The notes beneath the pieces are model-generated. The model saw nothing but the letters and a program-made list of their open reading frames with translations, was not told the DNA's origin and made no database searches. The translations under genes were made by a program, and so were the position numbers. This document shows, one piece after another, positions 22,850 to 31,361 of a DNA stretch of 36,136 nt; the stretch's first letter is position 1; the number at the start of each line of letters is the position of its first letter. This DNA comes from Bacteroidales bacterium. Its GTDB lineage: Bacteria; Bacteroidota; Bacteroidia; Bacteroidales; Bacteroidaceae. The DNA lies in assembly GCA_018064685.1 (NCBI GenBank), contig JAGHUS010000130.1:1-36136 (forward strand), read 5' to 3'.

Positions 22850-22910
22850 TTCCGTGCGTGGCGGAAAAAGAAATGTCGCAGCAGTATTAAAATTTCCGCC
22901 ACGCACGGAA
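22850..22910. repeat. Perfect 18-bp inverted repeat, 25-bp spacer
   Basis: The arm TTCCGTGCGTGGCGGAAA at 22850-22867 is matched base for base by its reverse complement at 22893-22910. The GC-rich arms stand out in this AT-rich gap. There is no T-run directly after either end, so it is not a standard terminator. A protein-binding dyad, an exported small hairpin or the remnant of a mobile element are possible. No open reading frame with coding character spans it. Confidence 0.85.
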
Positions 22911-23033
22911 TAAAAAATACTCTAGCGCATTTGCCGCGTTCGCCACTTGAACCATTGAGTCAGTCCCCTCTGATTTACTTTTTACAAGTAAGATTTAAAA
23001 ATCGAAAAGTTTTTTTACGCCAAAAAGGTTCAA

Positions 23034-23265
23034 GGGTTCCACTTTGCGAGTATAAGTAACATTTAATCAGATTATTACACTGGTGGAACCCTAGGTGGAA
23101 CCCTACTTAAGGGTTCCACTGGGTTCCACTTTTGGATGCTGCTCACTTTGATTTGATAGAGTAAAATTGTGGAACCTTGTGGAACCCTTGGACGGGGTTC
23201 CACCAAGGGTTCCACTTCCGTAAATAACTGTTATATATCATGTTACGAACAAAAAGTGGAACCCT
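23034..23265. repeat. Ten GTGGAACC(C) motifs in two nested palindromes plus flanking copies
   Basis: Copies of GTGGAACC(C) or its complement begin at 23034 (complement), 23083, 23095, 23110 (complement), 23121 (complement), 23169, 23179, 23195 (complement), 23206 (complement) and 23256. Eight of them form two blocks of exactly 47 bp each (23083-23129 and 23169-23215), both in the order forward, forward, reverse, reverse, with 10-12 bp steps. Each block can fold into a long hairpin; the inner stem of the first is a perfect 10 bp with a 5-nt loop. The array lies 134-365 bp downstream of the reg_prop/AraC gene stop and upstream of the cluster promoter. The remaining parts of the 943-bp gap 22456-23398 show no gene I can support. 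Confidence 0.9.
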
Positions 23266-23398
23266 TGAAGGTTTTCGGGCAAAAAAAAAAATAAAATAAA
23301 TCAATCCCCGATTTTTGTCAGACATGAACTGATTTTCGTTAATGACGAGGGAGTACAACTCAACTTAAAGAAGAAACCAGCATTGAAGAAGAGACAAA

Positions 23399-25714
23399 TC
23401 ACGCATTTCGCATCTCTTCATCCGCATCTGGGCTCACTGATTTGATCCTCTCACGCCACTTCGAGGGTGAGCAACCATACTCTTCCTTGAAAATGCGTGA
23501 GAAGTAAAGTGGATCGTTGACACCTACCTTAGTGGAAATCTCAGCTATGGTGTATGAGGTTGTCTGAATAAGATACCCGGCACGACGTATACGCTTCAGT
23601 TTCAAGTACTCCTTTGGCGAAAAGCCCGTCAGCGTCCTCATCTTCTTGAAAAAGACAGTACGACCAAGACCCATAGCCGAGGCGAAAGCATCGACGGAGA
23701 AGTCGGGGTTACTGAGCTGTGAGTCGGCTATCTGTTCTAACTTGCTGACAAAAGCACGTTCCTGCTCTGACATATCCTCACGCCGACGTATCTCGACATC
23801 TTTCTCCAGCTTCTCCTTCTCGGCAGAGAGGGAGGCCTTCTCGTGTTCGAGCGTTTCTTTCTTAGCCGACAAGACAGCCTTTTCCTTTTCCAGCGCATCC
23901 TTCTTCAAGGACAGTTCCATCTTTTCAGCCTCCAGTTCGTCATTAGCCTCAAAAAGTTCTGAGCGTTCGGCCACTAAAACATTATTCGACGTGTTAAGAT
24001 CCTGAATAGTAAGGTCGTAATGCCGTTGGCGACGTTTCCACCAAACAACAGAAACTACAACACACAAGAAAAACACTGCCAAGAGTACAAACAACCAAAA
24101 ATATGAATTGTCATCAGATACAGCATCTGCATCCTCCTCTATGACTTCGCGCTGTCCGTGCAGAGTGATATCATTGATGTCAATCTCTACCACTTTCTCT
24201 GCCCCATTGTACACAGAAGGGTCTATAATGAGTATACCATTGTTCGAGCCGAAGGAGATACGTCCGTCGGCCAAGGTAACACCACACTGCTCGCTGAAAA
24301 CATTATTCAGAAGGTTGCACGAGAAGAAGTAATTCGTGAACTTGGCAGATGCGGGGTTTAAACGCGAGATACCGAGTTCGGTAGACATCCAAAGATAACC
24401 GTCGCGATCTTCCACAAAACATTGTATCATATTATTTACAAGACCATCCTCGATTGTGAAATGTCCGAACAAATCCTTCAGTCTTATGGCAAAGCCTTCT
24501 CCTGCCTCTGCCACAAACATCCTACCCTTACTATCACGGAATAGAGTTCGCATCTCGTCACTACCCATCTGGTTGCACTCCACACTGTAATGTGCCTTGA
24601 CTTTAGTGAAATCATGAGCATCAATGACAAAGACACCATCACTAGTAGCAACCCACACATCGCCCCTATTATCAGGCAGAAACTGCCTTATATATCTGCT
24701 GGCAGTATTATTATTCAACACACTGGATATAAAACGGTTCTCATTTAAAGAATAAAACATAATACCACCGCCGAACGTACCAATCCAAAGTATGCCATCA
24801 TGGTCTTCGTACAACGCATAGATATCTTCCGACGGAAGCCCCTCAACCTTTACATCATTCCTATACAGACCGCCACCCTTCGTTCCGCGCCAGGTATCGC
24901 CTCTACTGTCCTTTAGTATGGAATAAGTATTATAATCGTATTTATTCTGCGATACAAGCTCCTGCATCTTATCATCAAATATCCATACATCGCCCGAACG
25001 ATTAGCCACAGCAATCTGCTTCTGTCCATAAGGCGAAAGCATACGAATATTCTCACCTGCTAGCAGATAATCAATGCCATCGTTCTCTATCACCTTCAAT
25101 CGCGATACACCTAGATTGTCAGTACCAATCCATATCGAACCCTCATCATCGATGAAGATACACTTCAGTGAATTGGTAAATAAAGGACAATTAGGCGACT
25201 GCGTTGTAAAATGCTCTGTCTTGCCGTCCTTGCTGGTCACAAAGAGTCCGTCCGAATCCGTCACCCTCCATGTGCGACCTTTATCATCGACAACCTGAGT
25301 GGATGGAGTATCCGAATAAACAGGCACTACAAGGTTGCTCTTCTTCATATCCACGAAGCACTCGTGCTGAATATCATAACAACTATAACCATTTCGGGTT
25401 GTCAGCCACATGATGCCATCCACCTCGTACATATACGACACACGATGATCGACAAGGCCCGGCACGCTTTTGTCGCGTATGGGTTGCAGGTTCTTGAATT
25501 GTCCGTCTTTGTATATGCTCACACCACTGGAGGTGGCAAACCAAATCTCGCCTTTCGAGTCCTCGACAATATGGCGAACGGTGTTGTTGACAAGCCCGTC
25601 CAACGTAGTAAACTGCTCAATCTTAAACTCCGTACTCGCATAAATTCCCGTAAAAAAATACGAGAAAACGAACACAACGAACAAATGTCTATATAAAATT
25701 GTTTTATTACTCAT
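23399..25714 (-). CDS. Reg_prop sensor with direct AraC-type DNA-binding domain, no kinase
   Basis: A 771-residue one-piece membrane regulator. An N-terminal signal-anchor or signal peptide (about 4-26) leads to a periplasmic region with some ten reg_prop blades (for example DSKGEIWFATSSGVSIY, DEGSIWIGTDNLGVSRL, DHDGILWIGTFGGGI). The Y_Y_Y domain that normally follows is reduced to about 35 residues. A transmembrane helix lies at about 537-559. Next come a charged coiled coil (about 566-650) with a 14-residue repeat of the LEKEKAVLSAKKE type, and an AraC HTH domain (about 655-755). Hybrid two-component systems of Bacteroidetes have a histidine kinase and receiver in between; both are absent here. 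It probably senses a glycan and controls the divergent GH2 gene. ATG at 25714; upstream only a TTG at 25744. Confidence 0.85.
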   Translation of the reverse strand: MSNKTILYRHLFVVFVFSYFFTGIYASTEFKIEQFTTLDGLVNNTVRHIVEDSKGEIWFATSSGVSIYKDGQFKNLQPIRDKSVPGLVDHRVSYMYEVDGIMWLTTRNGYSCYDIQHECFVDMKKSNLVVPVYSDTPSTQVVDDKGRTWRVTDSDGLFVTSKDGKTEHFTTQSPNCPLFTNSLKCIFIDDEGSIWIGTDNLGVSRLKVIENDGIDYLLAGENIRMLSPYGQKQIAVANRSGDVWIFDDKMQELVSQNKYDYNTYSILKDSRGDTWRGTKGGGLYRNDVKVEGLPSEDIYALYEDHDGILWIGTFGGGIMFYSLNENRFISSVLNNNTASRYIRQFLPDNRGDVWVATSDGVFVIDAHDFTKVKAHYSVECNQMGSDEMRTLFRDSKGRMFVAEAGEGFAIRLKDLFGHFTIEDGLVNNMIQCFVEDRDGYLWMSTELGISRLNPASAKFTNYFFSCNLLNNVFSEQCGVTLADGRISFGSNNGILIIDPSVYNGAEKVVEIDINDITLHGQREVIEEDADAVSDDNSYFWLFVLLAVFFLCVVVSVVWWKRRQRHYDLTIQDLNTSNNVLVAERSELFEANDELEAEKMELSLKKDALEKEKAVLSAKKETLEHEKASLSAEKEKLEKDVEIRRREDMSEQERAFVSKLEQIADSQLSNPDFSVDAFASAMGLGRTVFFKKMRTLTGFSPKEYLKLKRIRRAGYLIQTTSYTIAEISTKVGVNDPLYFSRIFKEEYGCSPSKWRERIKSVSPDADEEMRNA

Positions 25715-25741
25715 AGATAATACTATTTGCCATTTCGGATG

Positions 25742-25773
25742 CAAATATACTGAATAACAATGATTTGAACAAA
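25742..25773 (-). promoter_or_regulatory. Promoter of the reg_prop/AraC gene
   Basis: On the minus strand, TTTG (25770-25773), a 20-bp spacer and TATATTTG (25742-25749) match the Bacteroidetes promoter consensus exactly. The start point would be near 25738, giving a leader of about 24 nt. Confidence 0.75.
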
Positions 25774-25845
25774 CATTTCATATATTATTTTAATTTTTAT
25801 AAATACAAAAGTGTACAAAAGTCCATAATAAACGCATATTATGGC

Positions 25846-25876
25846 ATTGCACATAAATAAATATATAGTAATTTTG
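25846..25876 (+). promoter_or_regulatory. Candidate promoter of the GH2 leader
   Basis: ATTG (25846-25849), 19 bp, then TAATTTTG (25869-25876) fits the TTTG/TAnnTTTG consensus with one mismatch in the -33 element. It would start transcription near 25883, about 290 nt before the GH2 start codon. The distance is long for a Bacteroidales leader and includes a terminator-like hairpin. No better promoter was recognised closer to the gene. Confidence 0.55.
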
Positions 25877-25943
25877 CAACCGAAAACCAAAGACACACTG
25901 ACCTAACCTAATGTTCAAAACAAAAAAATCTACTTAATTCAAG

Positions 25944-25985
25944 TTGCTGGTAATGCACAAAGCATTGCCAGCAATTGATTTTTGT
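25944..25985 (+). terminator. Terminator-like hairpin in the GH2 leader (attenuator or small RNA end)
   Basis: TTGCTGGTAATGC (25944-25956) pairs with GCATTGCCAGCAA (25962-25974): 13 bp including one G-U pair, with a 5-nt loop. It is followed by TTGATTTTTGTTT. With the promoter at 25869-25876 this would produce an RNA of about 100 nt (25883-25985) ending 190 nt before the GH2 ATG. The rest of the 460-bp gap (25715-26174) is AT-rich and holds no gene I can support. Confidence 0.6.
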
Positions 25986-26174
25986 TTGAGTTCAGCAGTG
26001 GGTTAGTAAAAGAGTCGAAAAACAGATTTTAAAACATTAACTGGAAAAGATACATGAACTTCATACATATATATGAGATATCAGAATCAATTGGTTGCAA
26101 AAATAAGCCTGTGACAGGTGTTAATTGTTAATAATAAAAAAGTTTTGGTTAAAGACTAATCCAATCACTAACAC

Positions 26175-29090
26175 ATGAGAAATCTAATGACATTCCTGAT
26201 GCTCGTATGTGCCTCGCATTTGATGGCACAACGAGGCATCAGTTTTAACGAGAAATGGAACATCCATTACCCTCAGTCATCACGTCTGCATGCAGGAGAA
26301 ACCAAAACAGTAACTCTGCCTCGTGCATGGAACGAGGACGAGGCCTATCGTGTAGGCATTGCATCACTACCCGACGACACCTGTCGCTACACCAAGCAAT
26401 TCACCGCTCCTTCCGACTGGCAAGGAAAGCATATCTTTATCGAATTCGAAGGAGCACGCCAGGCTGCCGAGGTATGGCTCAACGGTAACCGTCTGGGACT
26501 TCACGAGAATGGTGTCATGGCATTCGGCTTCGAGCTTACACCTTATATTAATATAAATGGCGAGAACACACTGGAGGTTCTGACCGACAACAACTGGAGC
26601 TATCGCGAGAAGGAGTCGAACTCCACCTACCAGTGGAACAATAAGAACTTCAACATGAATATGGGTGGATTGTGCAAGAACGTGAAGCTTCACGTCTTGG
26701 ACGAGGTGTATCAGACACTCCCCCTCTTCAGCAACCTGGGCACAACGGGCATTTACGTCTACGGCAGCGAATACGACATTAAGGGTCATAAGGTTACAGC
26801 CAACGTGGAGTCGCAAGTGATTAACAGTTCGAAGACCACAAAAAACGTGGCACTGCAAGTCGAGATTCTGGACGTTGATAACAAGCCCGTGGCAAAGTTC
26901 AAAGGAAAAGCACAGCGCATCGAAGCCGGTGACACAGCCATCCTCAATGCCTCAAAGCGACTGAATGACATACACTTCTGGTCGTGGGGATATGGCTATC
27001 TATATACCGTACGCACCACACTCGTTGGCGTAGGAGACGAGAAAGCATCGCTGGCCGAAACGCGTACGGGATTCCGCAAGACAGAGTTCAAGGATGGTAA
27101 GTTCTACCTGAACGACCGCTGCTTGATGGTTCACGGCTACGCACAACGTTCGAGCAACGAATGGCCCGCAGTGGGCATTGACATCCCGTCGTGGCTGTCG
27201 GATTACAGCAACGACCTTATGGTGCAGTCGGGCGCCAACCTCGTGCGCTGGATGCATGTCACACCCTCGAAGCAAGACATCGAGTCGTGCGACCGTGTAG
27301 GATTGATTCAGGCCATGCCTGCCGGCGATGCCGAGAAGGATGCCAACGGACGCCAGTGGGTGCAGCGCACATTGCTGATGCGCGATGCCATCATCTATAA
27401 CCGCAACAACCCCTCCATCATCTTCTATGAATGTGGCAACGAGAGCATCTCGAAGGAACACATGCAGGAGATGGTAGACATACGTAACCTGTACGACCCC
27501 AAGGGCGGAAGAGCCATCGGTTCGCGCGAGATGCTCGACATCGACGAGGCCGAATACGGCGGCGAGATGCTGTATATCAACAAGTCAGGTGACAAACCTA
27601 TGTGGGCCATGGAGTATTGTCGCGACGAGGGTTATCGTATGTACTGGGACGACTACTCATACCCCTGGCACCAGCATGGTGCGGGTCCGCTATATCGCAA
27701 AGCCGATGCCAGCGCTTACAACCGTAACCAGGACGATCTCACCATCGAGCAGATACGTCGCTGGCACGACTACTTCGTCGTACGTCCCGGTATGGGCAAG
27801 CGTGTCAGCTCGGGTGGAGTGAAGATCATCTTCTCGGACACGAATACCCACGGACGTTCGGAGATGAACTACCGCACCAGTGGTGTCGTTGATGCCATGC
27901 GTATCGAGAAGGATGCCTTCTACGCTCATCAGGTGATGTGGAACTCGTGGGTTGACATAGAGCATCATGCCAGCCATATCATCGGTCACTGGAACTATCA
28001 GGAAGGTACAGTAAAAGATGTATATGTGGTCAGCACATCTCCCATCGTAGAGCTATTCGTAAATGGCAAGTCGATGGGACGCAGCGAAAAACCTTCCTAC
28101 TCGTTCCTGCACACCTTCAAGAAGGTGGCATGGGAAAGCGGTGAGGTAAAAGCCATAGGATATGCGTCGGACGGAACAACCGTTGAGTCGACGGCATCCC
28201 ACACCACTGCAGGTCAGCCTCACTACTTGAAACTCACGCTGATGCAAAACCCCATAGGCGGAATGAAAGCTGACGGAGCCGATCTGGCTTGCGTGCAAGT
28301 AGAGGTTGTAGACAAGAACGGACAGCGTTGTCCGCTCGACAACCGCCTCATTCAGTGGACATTGACAGGCGAAGGCGAATGGCGTGGCGGTATAGGAAAG
28401 AACCCCGAGGGTGACAACTACATCCTGGAGAACAGCGTGCCCGTTGAAGCAGGAGTAAGCCGCGTATTGGTTCGATCAACCACTCGTGCAGGCGAGATAA
28501 GACTGGTGGCACACGCCAAAGGAATGCAGGATGCCGAGGTGAAATGGAACAGCAGCGAGGGAGAGCAAGGACTGTTGCCTTGCCGACTGACGCGAGGAGA
28601 GACACCCACTACCCCATCTTACACCGACAAGAAGCAGACCATCGACATCCTTACAGCCACTGCCGGTGCCAACGCACAGAACGTCAAGGCTTCGTTCGAC
28701 GACAACGAACTGAGCGAGTGGCGTAACGACGGCAAACTATCCACCGCATGGATAGCCTACGAACTGAAGGAGGCAACTGCCGTAGAAGAGATCAGTCTGA
28801 AGCTGACAGGATGGCGCCAGCGTTCTTATCCGCTAGAGGTGTATGCCGACAACATGCTGGTATGGAAAGGAAACACCGAGAAGACACTGGGATACGTCTC
28901 GCTATTCATCGACAAACCCGTCAAGGCAAAAAAATATACCATCCGACAGACAGGCACCACAACCGATAAGGATGCCTTCGGACAGGTTACCGAACTGGCA
29001 GGCGGAAATGCATCTGACATGGATACCAAAGCTGGCAACCAGAAGGCTGACCTCCGTATCATCGAGGTCGACTTCCTAAAAGGCATCTGA
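26175..29090 (+). CDS. Secreted GH2-family glycoside hydrolase (beta-galactosidase-like)
   Basis: A 971-residue exported enzyme with a signal peptide at 1-18 (LMLVCASHLMAQ). A sugar-binding jelly roll follows (about 25-180: EFEGARQAAEVWLNG, GENTLEVLTDN), then an Ig-like domain (about 190-300) and a TIM barrel (about 310-610). Glu423 in ECGNES is the predicted acid/base; Glu480 in WAMEYCRDEG is a likely nucleophile. Further on are a DUF4982-like strand set (VELFVNGKSMGRSE), an Ig-like region (about 690-800) and a C-terminal discoidin-like beta-sandwich (about 820-960). It should act in the periplasm or at the surface on a beta-linked glycan; the exact sugar cannot be read. It is divergent from the reg_prop/AraC regulator and has no SusC/SusD genes beside it. 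Confidence 0.88.
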   Translation: MRNLMTFLMLVCASHLMAQRGISFNEKWNIHYPQSSRLHAGETKTVTLPRAWNEDEAYRVGIASLPDDTCRYTKQFTAPSDWQGKHIFIEFEGARQAAEVWLNGNRLGLHENGVMAFGFELTPYININGENTLEVLTDNNWSYREKESNSTYQWNNKNFNMNMGGLCKNVKLHVLDEVYQTLPLFSNLGTTGIYVYGSEYDIKGHKVTANVESQVINSSKTTKNVALQVEILDVDNKPVAKFKGKAQRIEAGDTAILNASKRLNDIHFWSWGYGYLYTVRTTLVGVGDEKASLAETRTGFRKTEFKDGKFYLNDRCLMVHGYAQRSSNEWPAVGIDIPSWLSDYSNDLMVQSGANLVRWMHVTPSKQDIESCDRVGLIQAMPAGDAEKDANGRQWVQRTLLMRDAIIYNRNNPSIIFYECGNESISKEHMQEMVDIRNLYDPKGGRAIGSREMLDIDEAEYGGEMLYINKSGDKPMWAMEYCRDEGYRMYWDDYSYPWHQHGAGPLYRKADASAYNRNQDDLTIEQIRRWHDYFVVRPGMGKRVSSGGVKIIFSDTNTHGRSEMNYRTSGVVDAMRIEKDAFYAHQVMWNSWVDIEHHASHIIGHWNYQEGTVKDVYVVSTSPIVELFVNGKSMGRSEKPSYSFLHTFKKVAWESGEVKAIGYASDGTTVESTASHTTAGQPHYLKLTLMQNPIGGMKADGADLACVQVEVVDKNGQRCPLDNRLIQWTLTGEGEWRGGIGKNPEGDNYILENSVPVEAGVSRVLVRSTTRAGEIRLVAHAKGMQDAEVKWNSSEGEQGLLPCRLTRGETPTTPSYTDKKQTIDILTATAGANAQNVKASFDDNELSEWRNDGKLSTAWIAYELKEATAVEEISLKLTGWRQRSYPLEVYADNMLVWKGNTEKTLGYVSLFIDKPVKAKKYTIRQTGTTTDKDAFGQVTELAGGNASDMDTKAGNQKADLRIIEVDFLKGI

Positions 29091-29117
29091 CAAAGATTAT
29101 CAATTTTATCGAATTGC

Positions 29118-29155
29118 AAATCAACCAAGGACGCTTTCTTGGTTGATTTTTTATA
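29118..29155 (+). terminator. Intrinsic terminator after the GH2 gene
   Basis: AAATCAACCAAG (29118-29129) and CTTGGTTGATTT (29138-29149) form a perfect 12-bp stem with an 8-nt loop, followed by TTTTAT. It ends the GH2 transcript 28 bp after the stop codon and separates it from the next gene, which has its own promoter. Confidence 0.88.
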
Positions 29156-29161
29156 ATAGAG

Positions 29162-29192
29162 TTGGAACTTTATAAAAAAATGCTTACCTTTG
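29162..29192 (+). promoter_or_regulatory. Promoter of the secreted repeat-protein gene
   Basis: TTGG (29162-29165), a 19-bp spacer and TACCTTTG (29185-29192) fit the Bacteroidetes promoter consensus, with one mismatch in the -33 element. The start point would be near 29199, with a leader of about 37 nt. Confidence 0.65.
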
Positions 29193-29235
29193 CAAACTGA
29201 CAAAAAACAAAACCGCAAAACAAATAAAAAAAATA

Positions 29236-31293
29236 ATGACTAGACTGCGTTATATCTACGGCCTTATCCTATGCCTGTTATTCCTCACAACAAGCCACAT
29301 TAATGCACAGACATCCGACGAGACTGTCATAGAGTTTTTCTCCAGCAAAGCAACGATGGAGGACGACCCCAACAAAAACACTTACAACATCACTATCTTC
29401 TCGCCCGACGGAGAATGGAAGATGCAGCTGAACTACCATTCCAACAGTATGTTCGGCACATTCGGCAACGAAGACTTCAGACTGTCGGGCGAAGGACGTT
29501 ATTACAACTACGCACGAAATCCCAAGAACGACATGGTGTTCTATTCATTTACCGATATGAACGTCAGTGTCACTGATGAGGGAAAAGTTTATCGTGTCAA
29601 GGCCAACTGCTTGACGAACAATAAGAAAAGATTCATTGTAGAGGCCACCATCGACGCACCAAAAGCCGAGGTGACATACACCGATGATCTGGGTTATGCA
29701 CGTGTCGAGGAGAATCCCTTCTACGGCACATACGCTATCTATGCCGAGAACGACAACTACAAACTATCCTACGGCGTCGTAGGCAGTCAGCTCACCGGTA
29801 CCTTCTATCGTGCTGACATGCTCATGCCCGAACTGCACGACAAAAAAACTGACAAGGACATCACGATAACCTATGCCACAGCTACCCACACCAAGGATGG
29901 CGAGAACACCATCATGAAGGTGGAACTGATCAGCGAGAATCACGAGCAGTACAACCTGACGATGTTCAATGGTCCTTACAAAATAAATATTGTAAGCGAG
30001 GAAAACATCAACATTGACGGTGCCACAATGCAGGATGTGACAGACATGTATGGTTGCTTCCTCTTTGCCGGAGCCAACGAACAGTACCAGCTGGGTGTAG
30101 CCCTGCGTCCCGAATCGGCCGAAAACGGCAAGAACGAATGGACTAAGGATGACATGATAATGCAGTACACACGCCTATACAATGTTGAAAACGACACATA
30201 CATTCCCATCTATGACATCCACGCCACACTGCAGCAAGGCGATAAAGCACTCGTACTGAAGGCCGACATCACAAGCATGGACGGCGTCCTGTATCATGCC
30301 ACCATGCTTTTGGGACATGACAGCTACATGCCCGAACCCAAGGAGGTTATCAATATCACCTTCGATCACGTCAGGATGCTCGACTTCACCAAAGGTATGG
30401 GCATTGTAGGCATCGGTGCCGTTGTGCCCGGCGAGTGCCAGATACGCGCCTACCTCAACACCACTAAGTTCGAAGGCGAATTCACCTCGTCCGACTTCAT
30501 CATGGACATGTGCGACATCATGCTGGTCGACAAGGACACTTACGTGTTCCACGATGCACGATATGTCAATGCCTCGATGACAAAGGATGACGACCGCATC
30601 AACATCACCATCGACATGTATGGTGTTGATGACGTGCTTTATCACTGCACCATGTACATCGACCCCTTATACAGTATGCAGGATGAGGTGGAACTGCCTA
30701 TCTCGATAAACGACGACGTGACGATGATGGCCATGCGCGAAGGAGACGACAAATATGGTGAATACACAGTGCAGTTCCAGAACCTCGACAAGACATTCGA
30801 CGAGGACTATAACATTATCGGCAACGGCTACTACTTCTCCTTCTATCTGGCTCACGAGGGTTATAGCATTGCCGGCAATTATGGATATTCCGACGGCACA
30901 ATGGCCGACGACGAGTATCACGTAATATACGAGAATGGCTGCGAGATTCGCATTGCTCCCGTGGCCGGAACACTCAAGATCAATCCCATCGAGCAAGTGT
31001 CGGTCAACATCGGAGCACCCAAGCCCCTCAAGACCTATGTATACGATGCCAGCTTCCAGTTTGTGGGACAGAATGGCTGCATCTACCGTGGCGAAGGACA
31101 GAACATCTTGCTCTGCATCGACTACGAAGGCAAACCCGTCAACCTCACCGAAGACATACTTCAAGCCATCGACAAGACTCTGGCAGAGAAGGGAATGCGT
31201 GTCCGCAAGGTGTTGCGCGACGGCAAGATTGTCATCGAGCGACAGGGAAAGACCTACGACATGCGAGGTATCAAAATGAACTTGAAGAAATAA
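29236..31293 (+). CDS. Secreted protein with tandem beta-rich modules, unknown function
   Basis: I do not recognise this 685-residue protein. A signal peptide (1-24, LILCLLFLTTSHINA) predicts export; no lipobox and no T9SS-type tail were seen. The mature part is built from four to six related modules of about 85-120 residues, roughly 46-140, 158-245, 270-360, 390-480 and 510-590. Each begins with a G-x-F/Y strand and continues through patterns such as SSDFIMD, KDDMIMQY and RADMLMPE to an end like DVLYHCTMYI or GVLYHATMLL. This suggests repeated small beta barrels or sandwiches of a lipocalin-like kind. The last 50 residues are basic and helical (ILQAIDKTLAEKG). It is strongly acidic overall. 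The gene stands alone between a terminator and a convergent MATE gene. Confidence 0.85.
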   Translation: MTRLRYIYGLILCLLFLTTSHINAQTSDETVIEFFSSKATMEDDPNKNTYNITIFSPDGEWKMQLNYHSNSMFGTFGNEDFRLSGEGRYYNYARNPKNDMVFYSFTDMNVSVTDEGKVYRVKANCLTNNKKRFIVEATIDAPKAEVTYTDDLGYARVEENPFYGTYAIYAENDNYKLSYGVVGSQLTGTFYRADMLMPELHDKKTDKDITITYATATHTKDGENTIMKVELISENHEQYNLTMFNGPYKINIVSEENINIDGATMQDVTDMYGCFLFAGANEQYQLGVALRPESAENGKNEWTKDDMIMQYTRLYNVENDTYIPIYDIHATLQQGDKALVLKADITSMDGVLYHATMLLGHDSYMPEPKEVINITFDHVRMLDFTKGMGIVGIGAVVPGECQIRAYLNTTKFEGEFTSSDFIMDMCDIMLVDKDTYVFHDARYVNASMTKDDDRINITIDMYGVDDVLYHCTMYIDPLYSMQDEVELPISINDDVTMMAMREGDDKYGEYTVQFQNLDKTFDEDYNIIGNGYYFSFYLAHEGYSIAGNYGYSDGTMADDEYHVIYENGCEIRIAPVAGTLKINPIEQVSVNIGAPKPLKTYVYDASFQFVGQNGCIYRGEGQNILLCIDYEGKPVNLTEDILQAIDKTLAEKGMRVRKVLRDGKIVIERQGKTYDMRGIKMNLKK

Positions 31294-31361
31294 AGGAAGG
31301 AACTACCTTAAAACTTTTAAGAGCTAAAAATCTCCTATAACTCCAAAAAATCTTCCTTTAC

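Noticed and set aside
22796..23059. 87-codon plus-strand open frame in the large intergenic region
   Set aside because: It runs through one arm and the loop of the 18-bp inverted repeat and through a GTGGAACC copy, is rich in Arg/Lys/Ser without domain pattern, and has no promoter or ribosome site; chance frame.
23034..23265. CRISPR array
   Set aside because: The repeats are only 8-10 bp, in both orientations, with 0-4 bp or irregular spacing; no spacers and no cas genes.
23143..23358. 71-codon minus-strand open frame
   Set aside because: It is composed largely of the GTGGAACC palindromes read as protein and has low-complexity Phe runs; not coding.
26175..31293. Classical polysaccharide utilisation locus
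   Set aside because: Only a regulator and one GH2 enzyme are present; no SusC/SusD pair is found in the window.
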